64,000 bases of DNA, taken from positions 40,462,645 through 40,526,644 of the forward strand of contig NC_090281.1 of assembly GCF_037392515.1 (NCBI RefSeq), read 5' to 3'. Position numbers and translations under genes: made by a program. The notes beneath the pieces are model-generated. The model saw only the letters and a list, made by a program, of their open reading frames with translations. It was not told the origin of the DNA and did no database searches. The first letter of the stretch is position 1, and every line of letters begins with the position of its first letter. Positions 1 to 9,266 of the stretch are shown here, one piece after another. Source of the DNA: Haliotis asinina. Its lineage: Eukaryota > Mollusca > Gastropoda > Lepetellida > Haliotidae.

Positions 1-36
1 TGTTCGTTTCTTTGTACGTTTCTTTATACATACGGC

Positions 37-117
37 CAGTGATTCAGATATCCGAACATTCGCTTATCCGGACAATTTCAATAAAATCAAAGTGTTCGGA
101 TAAACGGAACATGACTG
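37..117. mobile_element. Short pogo/Tigger-like terminal repeat pair
   Basis: The two ends are roughly inverted and both carry the ATCCGAAC / GTTCGGAT theme. The left end opens with CAGT and the right end closes with ACTG next to TA. This resembles the ends of pogo/Tigger DNA transposons with almost no interior left. It is short and imperfect, so the family call is tentative. Confidence 0.3.
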
Positions 118-282
118 TATACCCCCCTAACATGTGGTGTCAGGATAAATGCAGGTAATAACAATCAAGTCAATAAATGATCGTGCCCTAGACATTACAG
201 TCTGACCGTATCTGACATCCAGCAAAACATGCTGGGGCTCACGCCATATCCCCATCCTTCTTACTGCCACATGGTAGGATCG

Positions 283-650
283 GGTTTGGAAATACGAACC
301 ATCCGCATCAACCAGGATTTTCATGTGTGTGAATTTGGAGGAGTTCATGTTGTCGTTTTTGGGGTAACGTACTTCGGGTTTATGTATATTATTATAATAT
401 ATATTCTATAATATAATATATAATATAATATATATACATTTTTTTATTAAATGTAATTTTTTATTCTTACCTTGTAGAAAGCCAACATTGCCCACTTGAG
501 TGGCGGTTAATCAATTTCTCTCATACTACATTCTACACAAAGTGGAGACGTCAGGTCAACATACGGGCTGTTGGTCACCCAGGTCACGAGATGACCTGTA
601 CCCATCATTCCCTTACCCAGCGAGGCAGTTCATAAAACCCTCAGGAGGGG
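283..650. repeat. Direct repeat, copy 1 (possible DIRS-type terminal sequence)
   Basis: This block matches 2206-2540 over its whole length with scattered substitutions and small indels. It includes an AT-rich (TA)n stretch near 380-435, the motif GTAGAAAGCCAACATTG near 474-490, and the end CATAAAACCCTCAGGAGGGG. The second copy sits directly downstream of a tyrosine-recombinase relic, so both may be terminal sequence of that element; this is inference. A tRNA-like SINE head starts exactly where the repeat ends. Confidence 0.6.
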
Positions 651-970
651 GCTGAGTGGTCTAGGCGGCTGACTTTGTGTGCTGGCAATTAGGTGCCTGA
701 CTCTGAGGGTGCGGGTTTGAATCCCGGATGGAACTCAACCCAAAATAGTACTAGAATTTGTACTTTACTAAGAAAGTGTTATCCCAAATATGACATATGT
801 TGCATTTGACCACTTTCTATATGGCATAGCGTAATTATTCCCAATGTACTGTATTTTTCAATTTCATGTTAAAAAATACTACTGGCTAGCGACCAGTTAT
901 CGCCAAGTACCAGTTAGGCCGACACCTCGCTGTGGCGCTTGTGCAGACAACTTTACTTGACACATTCAGA
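650..970 (+). mobile_element. tRNA-derived SINE (Leu/Ser-like head)
   Basis: The head at about 650-731 has an RNA polymerase III A-box-like TGGTCTAGGCGG at 657-668 and a B box GGTTTGAATCCC at 714-725. The spacing fits a tRNA with a long variable arm. No CCA-ready acceptor stem closes cleanly, and about 240 bases of unrelated body follow, so a SINE fits better than a tRNA gene. The 3' border is a guess. Confidence 0.5.
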
Positions 971-1465
971 AAACGATAGGTTGGAAGACTTAAAATTACT
1001 GTGACTATATTATGTTGTACACATTACAAATAGGAATCATTCGGGAGACAAGACCCAACCACGTTGGGGGATGTCACGTGACCAATAGTGTGTGGACATG
1101 AAATTTCATGAGATGAGATGAGAATTGAATGAAAATCATCCAGATTGTGTTGTGAATCTAGGACTTGACAATTCAGTCCATAAAACGTGCAGATTTTAAT
1201 TTGTCTGAATATTCCCATAATGCCAACATTCAATCACTTAACTTTGAATTGACCCAAATTTAAATCTCCATTTTAAGGACTCGACAGATACCATGCAGAC
1301 GATACTGACAAAATGTAACTATCAATTTTCATCTTTATCTTTTCGTTTTTCCTCGAGAAAACAAACATTCCGAAAATTGCAAAAAAAATACTCGAAATGT
1401 CAAGTTTGATAAGTTCAACCCCGCATTGACATCTCTGTTTTCCTGTCAGCTTATATCAGCATTCG
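971..1465. other. No recognisable feature
   Basis: AT-rich sequence separates the SINE from the 191-codon frame. I see no convincing coding frame, RNA or repeat match in the window. Confidence 0.5.
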
Positions 1466-2041
1466 TCAACGAGAGCGAGTTTTGGTTTGGTTTTTAGAAC
1501 TAGGCAGATCTACCGGTGATGCAATAACATCCTCAATATTAACCACGAACTGTTTCTGAGCGTCGCAAGCTGTTCCACGACCTATGATACTGGAGTGTGT
1601 CTGCGATTGAGCCCACACGTATGTTCTAATAGAATCGTTTAAACGGATAACGCCGGCGTGAGTGTATCCTATCGATGTATCCAGCATAAATTTTTTCCAG
1701 TCATCTTCCGACCAAGGGGGCTGCTCCACTTTTTGGACGGTGAAAGCAACACCACCTTTAAAATTCATACAATCGTCTCTCCATTCATTACTCGACAAAG
1801 CAAAGTCATGCCGAAGTAAATCTCGTTTCAGTAAATCATCACTGACCTCTTTTACTGATCTCGCACAATCGTATGGAATACTCAAACCATGATTTGGACC
1901 GGGCAAACGCCAATCCGTCCTCGAGTCAATGCCGAATTCATTACAAATCCTTTTGTAAGCCCTTCTATCATACTGATTGTTTGTTACATTCCACGGCTTA
2001 TCCTGTGGAAGTGAAGCGCTGATCTCTTTGAGGATACACAT
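1466..2041 (-). CDS. Unrecognised 191-residue protein
   Basis: This is an uninterrupted 191-codon frame with balanced amino-acid composition. It is soluble-looking, charged, and rich in Trp, Asp and Arg, with no signal peptide, membrane segment or low-complexity run. Notable local motifs are DWRLPGPNHG near residue 43 and PPWSEDDWKKF near residue 108. The C-terminus is basic (KNQTKTRSR). An in-frame stop lies a few codons upstream of the first ATG, so the frame is bounded on that side unless it is an exon. A run this long is unusual by chance in AT-rich DNA. It lies between the two direct repeats (283-650 and 2206-2540), so it could be cargo or an open frame of a mobile element as easily as a host exon. 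I do not recognise the family and assign no function. Confidence 0.5.
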   Translation of the reverse strand: MCILKEISASLPQDKPWNVTNNQYDRRAYKRICNEFGIDSRTDWRLPGPNHGLSIPYDCARSVKEVSDDLLKRDLLRHDFALSSNEWRDDCMNFKGGVAFTVQKVEQPPWSEDDWKKFMLDTSIGYTHAGVIRLNDSIRTYVWAQSQTHSSIIGRGTACDAQKQFVVNIEDVIASPVDLPSSKNQTKTRSR

Positions 2042-2205
2042 GAAATGTGTGCACAGATTTACTCAGTCCATTACGTCAAGTATCTGTCAACGTCAAGCCA
2101 CATCCAGTCGTTGCGCACCACACAGCGAAATTGAATTGATTCTTCCAGAACTGTGACGTTTTCACGTTCATGACAGAAAATTATGCTCAAACACATACAT
2201 GCATC

Positions 2206-2540
2206 GGCTTTTGAAATACGAACCATCCGCATCAACCAAGATTTTCATGTTTGTGAAGTTGGAGGGGTTCATGTTGTCGTTTTGGGGGTAATGTACTTCG
2301 GGTTTATGCATATTATTATTATATATAATTTATATTATATTATAACATTTTTATTAAATGTCATTTTTTATTCTTACCTTGTAGAAAGCCAACATTGCCC
2401 ACTTGAGTGGCGGTTGATCAATTTCTCTCATACCACAGTCTACATAAAGTAGAGACGTGAGGTCAACATACGGTCACGAGATGACCTGTACCCATCATTC
2501 CCTTACCCAGCGAGGCAATTCATAAAACCCTCAGGAGGGG
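2206..2540. repeat. Direct repeat, copy 2
   Basis: This is the second copy of the block at 283-650. It keeps the order of an AT-rich stretch, GTAGAAAGCCAACATTG, and the end CCCTCAGGAGGGG. Here it continues into an inverted repeat and then the DIRS-type recombinase relic, which suggests it is the downstream end of that element. Confidence 0.6.
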
Positions 2541-2604
2541 AGGCTGGGCGGGAACTCCAGATTGTTGGCTTTCTACCATGTAAGTATAAAAAATGACATT
2601 TAAT
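2352..2604. repeat. Long inverted repeat
   Basis: The arm at 2352-2397 (containing GTAGAAAGCCAAC) is closely complementary to 2561-2604 (containing GTTGGCTTTCTAC), with about 165 bases between them. A third copy of GAAAGCCAACATTG lies at about 2641-2655. Inverted terminal and internal complementary repeats are a known feature of DIRS-type elements, which fits the neighbouring recombinase. Confidence 0.6.
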
Positions 2605-3058
2605 CAAAAATGTTATATTTTTTACATACTTATCAGGTAAGAAAGCCAACATTGCACAGAATGGCACAGAGGCGGAGGGCTGAGAGTGTGGACACTAGAC
2701 ATCGCCAGTGCGTCTCTACGTAAAGAAGGACCAAGACACCCTGAGGGTAGCGACATTGCGGAAGCATCTGTCCCCGCACTAGAGGGCGGGTAGGACACGA
2801 ACCGCTGCCCAGACACCTCCGTTAAGGAGGGGGGAGTGGACGGCAACGACGGAATGGAAACCCAACACGATAAAAGACAGCTAAACACCGAAGGAGTGGA
2901 GAGAAACAACGGAAGTCTTTATTAACACAAACAAAGAGGGGAGCTGAGGTCCCCAGCTTGGGACCTATCGAGAGGCGGGGAATGTAGGTCTCTTAAGTAG
3001 GAGGAACAACGCACAGACTCAAAGGGTGAGGAGCCCCCGTTCTTTGCTGGGCAAAGAC

Positions 3059-3800
3059 CTAGGGTCCTAGTATGGAAATGCCCACCAGATCCTCGTTGGA
3101 GAGGGCTCTTAAATAGTGGTTGGTGAGCACCAAGCCAGACTTGCAGAAGCAGCCCTCTATTATGTCCGCCACCACAATGTTCTGATGATAAGCCATAGTG
3201 ACTGAGACGGCCCTTATCTCGTGTGGCTTAGTTCGAGGCGGAACTGGCCTGTCCTGGCTGTTGTAGGCCGCTATAATGGCGGATCGAAGGTAGACCCCAA
3301 GTGCTCTCCTGTCAATCTCCAGTTTGCTCCTCTGAGAGTGAGGGAGGAAGAGCCTCCGCCGCCCCTGTCTGAGGGAGTGGGTGCGGTCGGTATATACTCG
3401 GAGAGCACTGACGGAGCAGAGAGAGAGCGCTCCCTCCACTGCAGGGCTCTAAGGAAGGGATATGGGAGGTACGTCCCAGTTCGTCTGCCTGTTGGTTTTT
3501 GCAGACGAAGTCAGGGGCTAGTCCCAGTGACGCAGACCCTCCGTTTGTGGCCTCAAATCTCAGAAGGTCCGCCTGAAGAGCGTGAAGCTCTGATATTCGG
3601 GCCGCCGAGGCCATGGCCAGTAGAAAGGTGGTTTTGACAGAGACGCAGAGGAGGGGAGCCTCGTCGTGGTCCTCCACAGAAGGTGAAAAAGGAGCCCCAC
3701 TGGAAGTCGTAGAGCTTCCAAGTGGTGTTCCTCTGTGAGGAGGCAAGGGAGGAGGCTACTCGCTTGGAATATCAGCTCTTCCTGAGCCCCCTTTGAATAC
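3059..3800 (-). pseudogene. DIRS-type tyrosine recombinase relic
   Basis: Two overlapping frames together cover the C-terminal catalytic domain of a tyrosine recombinase as found in DIRS retrotransposons. The upstream frame carries SAARISELHAL, with the first catalytic Arg. The downstream frame carries KPHEIRAV (the His-x-x-Arg pair) and NHYLRAL (the Tyr nucleophile). All four members of the R-H-R-Y set are therefore present, but in two reading frames, with the switch near 3420-3450. Such enzymes insert circular DNA copies without making target duplications. Reverse transcriptase and RNase H, expected upstream on the minus strand, are not found beyond 3800; unrelated sequence begins there. 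This is a broken 3' fragment. Confidence in the family is good; the element subfamily is not resolved. Confidence 0.7.
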
Positions 3801-4294
3801 ATGCCAAACGTGCAGATCGAATACCTGAGGGAGGATCTAGTGGATAGGCCAATAGAGACTTATCAAGACATACCATACTATCTAATACGCTCTAGAAGCA
3901 ACAAGTGGATGATGTTACCAGCTCAAATCAACTGGCTTCTCAACATAACACTAATTTCACCCTACGTTTTCATAGAAAACAAAGACCACTACCTAAACAA
4001 AGTCGTAGACAATAGAATCCTGCTCGTGTCTTATGTCCCATCACAGAGACGCAGTGTAACCTTAACACCAGTCTTGAGAAGAGGAGTCCACATACTGTCC
4101 TGTAAACCTGGGGAGACCATGGTTTAGCAGTTGTTACTGAATTTGATGGTGTAAACGCCCTCCTAGAAAACCTCTCACAAAATATCACGCTGGCCATGCA
4201 ACTCTTACTAGGTGAACCACCACAGGGCGATATTGAGATCGTGAAAGAAATCAAACTCCGGTATGTTGAAAAACACAAGGGTCAAGTTCGCTAA
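3801..4294 (+). pseudogene. Unrecognised broken frame A, paralogue of 4483-4836
   Basis: An ATG-initiated frame of 108 codons runs to 4127, and a second frame with coding character continues to a stop at 4292-4294, so a frameshift near 4115 is likely. The first part has a patch with PYYLIRSRSNKW, followed by INWLLNITLISPYVF and ILLVSYVP. The downstream part looks soluble and acidic. The central segment aligns with the frame at 4566-4775 (shared pattern W-hydrophobic-ITL-PY-N-LL-S-P), and upstream both have a D-L-x-D-x-P motif. I do not recognise the family. It could be from a mobile element, a virus relic or a host gene. The frames are not joined here. Confidence 0.4.
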
Positions 4295-4482
4295 ATTTAT
4301 GTACGGGTGGGTGATGATTCACACACCAGTTTGTGAGATGTCACAGTGATAGTGGAAGACACTGAAACTCCAACCAAATTTTTCTAACCGAGCACATCAA
4401 TTTTATTAGGTTAAAGTTCATACATGAGACACTATCAGAAAAAAAAACAATTGGAAACTATTTTCTAACAGTTTTATAAACA

Positions 4483-4836
4483 ATGGTAAGCTCCAGTGTA
4501 ACACTCGGTGATCTAGGAGACACACCCCATACATCTTATACTTTAAACATAAAGTATACAAACGAATGCCACTAGCAGATTTTACTGAGCTTGAATGGGT
4601 AATTAAAATAACACTAACCTACCCTTATATTGTTTTTAGTCAAAATGATTATGTTTCCAAAATTACTAACAACGGCTTCCTTCTCACGTCCTTTATTCCC
4701 TTTAAAGATAATTCTAGTGTTAAGAATACCAGGTCACACAAGCAACATGCTAGCACCAATCGACTCAAATGCTAGTTTAGTCATTCACAGTATATATGAT
4801 TACCAACGTGATTTTTTCTGGATTCATATGGTATGA
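4483..4836 (+). pseudogene. Unrecognised broken frame B, paralogue of 3801-4294
   Basis: Three short stretches in different frames (4483-4587, 4566-4775, 4630-4836) resemble successive parts of frame A. They share the D-L-x-D-x-P region, then LEWVIKITLTYPYIVF, then a leucine-rich hydrophobic segment. Protein-level similarity in two neighbouring pieces, with DNA that looks much more diverged, argues that both once coded for protein. This copy is more decayed, with at least two frame breaks. Function unknown. Confidence 0.35.
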
Positions 4837-5152
4837 AACCACACACAACACTAATTATAGACGTATATCTCGCAGAGATTTCCGGTCAAACAATGCTTTT
4901 AGTTGGCCTTATAATATTTTGGGATAAAAGACATGAGAATAGACGTCGAATCAACAAGCCTCGATGGGGTTCGTATTATGGTTGACGCACATGTTAGTAT
5001 CTCACCTATTTACCTGTACGATAATGTAAACCTTATATCCTTAAAATATATCAATAAAAAATTAAATGACACATAATTAAACACTAATTTATAAACTATA
5101 TTATAGACAAACAGAATGGGGCTGTATCCAGCCGTAGATTAAGAAGTTAATA
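4837..5152. other. No recognisable feature
   Basis: AT-rich sequence lies between the broken frames and the TTAA element. It may hold more of the decayed frame B, but I cannot support that. Confidence 0.4.
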
Positions 5153-5156
5153 TTAA

Positions 5157-6429
5157 AGGTCACATGCAACCAAAAAATGAAACATAATTAAAACACATTT
5201 ATCACTTATTCATGACATATAATATACATTGCTGCTTTTTAAAAAACAAATAAACACAATTATAAGCGTACAATCGCGATTCAAAAGTGCAATATTTTGT
5301 ACTTGGGCTTACTTCCCCCGAAAGGAAGCCCTCGGGAGACCGAACCCAGTCATAGCGGGTGGATATGCACTCAAGTGTAACGACGGCTTCCGATTGGCTG
5401 TTTCATTTGCTGATATGCCGAGGGTTCATTGTGTGTACAGAAAGATGATCTGTTTCATGGGCATTTTAGAAGTATTGCCAGTCACAAGAAAGTAAGATTC
5501 TTTATGGATAACAACTTCTTTTTGTGTACTTGATGCGTCGTTTCAATATGGATTCATATACTGTTGTCAAACAAAATTATATACACTAAAAGAAGTCGTT
5601 ATCCATGAAGAATGTATATAGAGATGTTGGGTTTGGAAAATATCTGTTCTCTGAATTTGCGTTCGATCCAATCCAAAATCATGTCTGTAAAGATGGTAAA
5701 CTACTGGGTGGCTGGAATCTGTCATTCGTCCAAGTACAAAGCAGGACTTAAAACTGACGAGTTTGCACCAGTTTCCGTCAGATACAGTCATCCGAAAAAA
5801 AGAAGAATGTAGTATGTTTACAACCCACAGACATAAAAACATGTCCTGTGTATCACACGTGCCTAATTACATAATGTGGCAAACACGGGACTCGGGTGCA
5901 CGAGTCATAAATCAACATATTTTCTTTATGTCGTATAGTCTGATAGGTGTTAAGTTTAAATTGCACGTGGTCAGTTATTGAAGCTGTGTATTGCATGTTG
6001 TCTTTAGCAGACATGCAGGTGTGAATAAACCAGACACTGAGCTTTCTCTGTGACAGAGACTGCTTACCACAATCAACAAGTTGTTTTTACGTAACAAGTA
6101 GATTATTTACTTGTTTGTGTACACATCCAAGATTAGACTACTGCTCACGCCCTCAGACGCTGGGCATGCATGTTGTTTCAAGCTCCGCGATCCTATTCAC
6201 TGCGCATGCGTTTTGGACGCAGCACAGCGCAGCTGTTGAAACCAGTTTTTCCCCCAGCGCTGGGGGGAATTTAGTGAAACGTTTGAACTCCGATTTCGCG
6301 GGCTTTTTTTTCATCGCATTTTTTTTCAACTTTATAGGTTGAATTGGCATTTTTTATGATTTGTTTCGGTAAGTGCACACCGAAAGGTACCAGAATCTGC
6401 AAAGTTGTGTTTTACGTTGCATGTGACCT
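5157..6429. mobile_element. TTAA-flanked DNA element, family B, long copy
   Basis: The ends are inverted repeats: AGGTCACATGCAAC on the left and GTTGCATGTGACCT on the right. Both are flanked by TTAA (5153-5156 and 6430-6433), the target duplication typical of piggyBac-type transposition. The 1,273 bp interior holds no transposase, so the copy is non-autonomous. The last ~400 bp is GC-richer and matches the short copy at 24181-24819 in reverse orientation. The copy also contains a nested palindromic MITE. The superfamily call rests on the TTAA sites alone. Confidence 0.7.
5492..5615. mobile_element. Palindromic MITE nested in family B element
   Basis: The segment opens with GTAAGATTCTTTATGGATAA and closes with the near complement, TTATCCATGAAGAATGTA. 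The same ends and interior motif (GATGCG near a GTTTC) occur in the larger copy at 30504-30723. The short family B copy at 24181 lacks it, which supports a later insertion. Confidence 0.6.
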
Positions 6430-6461
6430 TTAAAGGAAGTGCAGATGGATTTTGTACGGCG

Positions 6462-7215
6462 GCGTACTAGGGCCACGGTGAAAAATTTTGGTGTCACTAT
6501 CTCCTACGTAGGACTTACTATATCCTGCATAGGACTTATTATCGTCTACGTAGGATCTCCTACGCAGGACTTACCATCTCCTACGTAGGAGATGGTAAGT
6601 TCTACGTAGAAGATAGTATTCCTAACTCCTACGTAGGAGATAGTAAGTCCTACGTAGGTGATAATAAGGCCTACGTAGGAGATATTAAGTCCTACGTAGG
6701 TGATAATAAGTCCTACGTAGGTGATATTAAGTCCTACGTAGGAGATAAGAAGTCCTACGTGGGTGATATGAAGATAATAAGATAATAAGTCCTACGTACG
6801 AGATAGTAAGTCCTACGTAGGAGATGTGAAGTAATAAGTCCTACGTAGGTGATAATAAGTCCTACGTAGGAGATAATAAGTCCTACGTAGGAGATGTTAA
6901 GTACTAAGTCCTACGTAGGAGATAGTAAGTAGTAAGTCATACGTAGGAGATAGTAAGTGATAAGTCCTACGTAGGAGATGTTAAGTACTAAGTCCTCCGT
7001 AGGTGATAATAAGTCCTACGTAGGAGATAATAAGTCCTACGTAGGTGATATTAAGTCCTACGTAGGAGATAGTAAGTCCTACGTAGGAGATGTTAAGTAC
7101 TAAGTCCTACGTAGGAGATAGTAAGCAGTAAGTCCTAAGTAGGAGATAGTAAGTGAAAAGTCCTACGCAGGAGATAGTGACACGAAAAACAGTTTTCACT
7201 GTGGCCGTAATACGC
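6462..7215. mobile_element. Inverted-repeat element with internal minisatellite
   Basis: The left end reads GCGTACTAGGGCCACGGTG and the complement of the right end reads GCGTATTACGGCCACAGTG. Both continue through a run of A/T into GTGTCACTATCTCCT, so about 50 bp of each end are inverted copies. The interior is almost entirely a minisatellite (separate entry). No transposase is present. I could not find a clear target duplication, so the superfamily is unassigned. Confidence 0.65.
6508..7175. repeat. CCTACGTAGG palindromic minisatellite
   Basis: Roughly thirty imperfect units contain the 10 bp palindrome CCTACGTAGG (a SnaBI-type TACGTA core) separated by short linkers of the type AGATAATAAGT. 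Unit length is mostly about 21 bp, with some longer units where an extra AGTACTAAGT or AGTAATAAGT linker occurs. The first few units are in the opposite polarity of linker to the rest. The array fills the interior of the inverted-repeat element. Confidence 0.85.
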
Positions 7216-7330
7216 TTTCGCAGATTTCGACTGCAACAGATATGTGAAATATAACGTCAGCTAGAACAAGAGCGTGATACTCGGGCATCACTACATAAAA
7301 AATACAATAGAACACAACGAAAATATACTG

Positions 7331-7779
7331 AAGAAAATCGACTTTTAACAATTATTGCGGGTCATTTTTGATTTTGTGCGTATGACGTTATGCATTAGCA
7401 CACAAAAATCTATTTCATATACACTTATGTCGTTCAGATATCAAGCTGTATTTTCTTCGCTCACACTTTCCGTAAATTTTACAAAATTAAAAAATCGTAG
7501 CAGAGTGCTTTTATTGGTGCAGGATAAAAAACCGGATACATTTACTGTTTTTCAACGCCCACGAAAGTTTTGGAGAACATTTAGCAGTGTCTAATTCTCA
7601 AACCCCTGAGGTAGTCGCAGTTATGTTTATATAACGGATAGGAAATTAAATATTCTACATTTCTGTGTAATTTTATAGCCGTACGCAGACCCGGGACCAC
7701 GTAAACGCAATTCTAGCAACAACGTTCACTTTTCAAACCTTGCGAAAATGTACCCCCAATAAAAACTCGGCATCCAGGG
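7331..7779 (+). repeat. Dispersed repeat C, copy 1
   Basis: About 450 bp match 48076-48524 in the same orientation. Shared blocks include GTGCGTATGACGTTATGCAT, CCCTGAGGTAGTCGCAGTTA and ACTCGGCATCC. There is no long shared open frame. The nature of the element is unknown. Confidence 0.65.
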
Positions 7780-7904
7780 CGGTAAGAGAAGAACCAAACG
7801 CATGGCAAATATCCAGCGCAAGTTTTCTTTGCTGTGTTCCTATATCTCCTCAACGTGAGATGACAGACCACAACACATTGGAATTGTGTACATTTTGCAT
7901 GTAA

Positions 7905-8515
7905 AGGCCGCTGTTGTAGAACTGGCGACTTCGTGAAATCAGCAGCACCACAGAAACATGTCCCAGACGAATCTGAAGATGAGGTTCAAGTCCTTAGCAA
8001 ACTGCGCTAGCGCATACAAGAGGAAGTCACATCCATTCGGTAGCTGTACGACAAAGAGTTCTCTGAGGCTACTGACCCAGTGTCTGTGTGATAGTTTTCG
8101 AGTATCAAATCCTCCCCTAACGCCACAAAAGCAAAGTCCTACTAAACCTACCTAAGTCTCTAGCCGACCTTTAACTCGAAGGACCATTGACTCAAATGAT
8201 GGACAGCAATTCCTGTGCATTGATGGTGATGGCGACAAGAAGATACTGGCTTTTGCATCAGGGGGCATGCTGAACACGCTCTGCTGTGCTGACAATTGGT
8301 ATATAGACGGATCTTTCTATGGGACCAGCTTACGTCATCCACTATATGGTGAATGGGGACATGTATCCATGTGAGCATGTGCTGTTGCCAGATTGTACCA
8401 GCGCTAACTATCTCAGACTATTCACATTGTTGAATGGTGTTAGGGACAAAGTAGGGGTAGATGATTCCTCTGCTTCACCCCAGCTGTGTGGCGAAATGTG
8501 GCTGAGAAAGAACTA
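7905..8515 (+). pseudogene. MULE-type transposase relic
   Basis: Short stretches in different frames resemble the MULE transposase domain. A basic/acidic N-terminal part is broken by several stops (about 7940-8150). Around 8290-8320 lies NWYIDGSF, which fits the conserved W-(F/Y)-x-D-G-(T/S)-F block around the first catalytic Asp. After a frame change comes YVIHYMVNG and then LLPDCTSANYLRLF, matching the VIHG / LLPxKTxxTYxxLF pattern known for the family. The relic ends abruptly near 8515 without the rest of the catalytic domain. No terminal repeats were identified. Confidence 0.6.
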
Positions 8516-8639
8516 ACAAACGAATACAAGGACATTCCACAGGTGTAGGCCCATGCCAGGAGTCAGAGGGGGTCTGGAACTTCAAACAAGAGTAATCTGA
8601 AGATGACATATTCCCCTAGCCCCCAATTATTTGAAAGGA

Positions 8640-9266
8640 CAAATCATCTCACAGTTACTTATTGTGTTTTAGACCATGTCTGAATTGTTTCCATGGAATT
8701 CATGAAAAATATAAATGTCATATATCTGTAATCAGAAAAAGTCACCATTTCAGGATCTGTCTCATATATCTGCCTAGATCTTTTGAAAGATATGAAATGG
8801 TTTTCAAGTTGTGCTCCTGAAACGAAGTCCGCAATGTGTTCATGGAAACAGAGAAAAAAATAAACCATAAAAACCTGTAAATACCAAAAGGCACCACTTT
8901 GGGGTCTGCCACACATATCTACCAAGTTTTACTGACAGATATTAAGAAGTTTTTTTTAGTTCTGCTCCAGAAACGGAACACACCTCTCACTTTTGAGACA
9001 AAGTCTGAAACGTTTCCATGGAAACCCAGAAAATAATATATCACAAAAACCTGTAAGTAGCAAAAGGCACCACTTCAGATGCTGATTGATATATCTACCA
9101 AGTTTTTCAGAAAAATATTGAGCGTTTTTTAAGTTCTGCTCCAGAAACGAAGCCCATCCCACCATTTTGAGACTAAGTCCAAAACGTTTCCATAGAAACT
9201 GAGAAAGTAATAAATCACAAAAACCTATAAATACCAAAAGGCACCACTTTGGGAACTGCTACACAT
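8640..9266. repeat. Mollusc-type dispersed tandem repeat D (left part)
   Basis: About 150 bp units repeat the theme of a CTACCAAGTTTT block, then GAAAAATATTGA, then CTGCTCCAGAAACGAA, then CGTTTCCATGGAAAC, then AGCAAAAGGCACCACTT. Three to four degenerate units precede the LINE, and the next unit resumes directly after it at 12493. The same family appears at 18778-19028 and 32140-32320. Confidence 0.75.

Noticed and set aside
1662..1892. A plus-strand 76-codon frame.
   Set aside because: It is antisense to the better 191-codon frame and has the composition of a shadow frame.
2622..2909. A 95-codon minus-strand frame downstream of the DIRS recombinase.
   Set aside because: It is of low complexity (Ser/Pro/Leu-rich), lies in terminal-repeat sequence and shows no family motif.
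6508..7175. CRISPR-like array of short palindromic repeats.
   Set aside because: The spacers are not unique; they are near-copies of each other. The context is an animal transposon, so this is a minisatellite.
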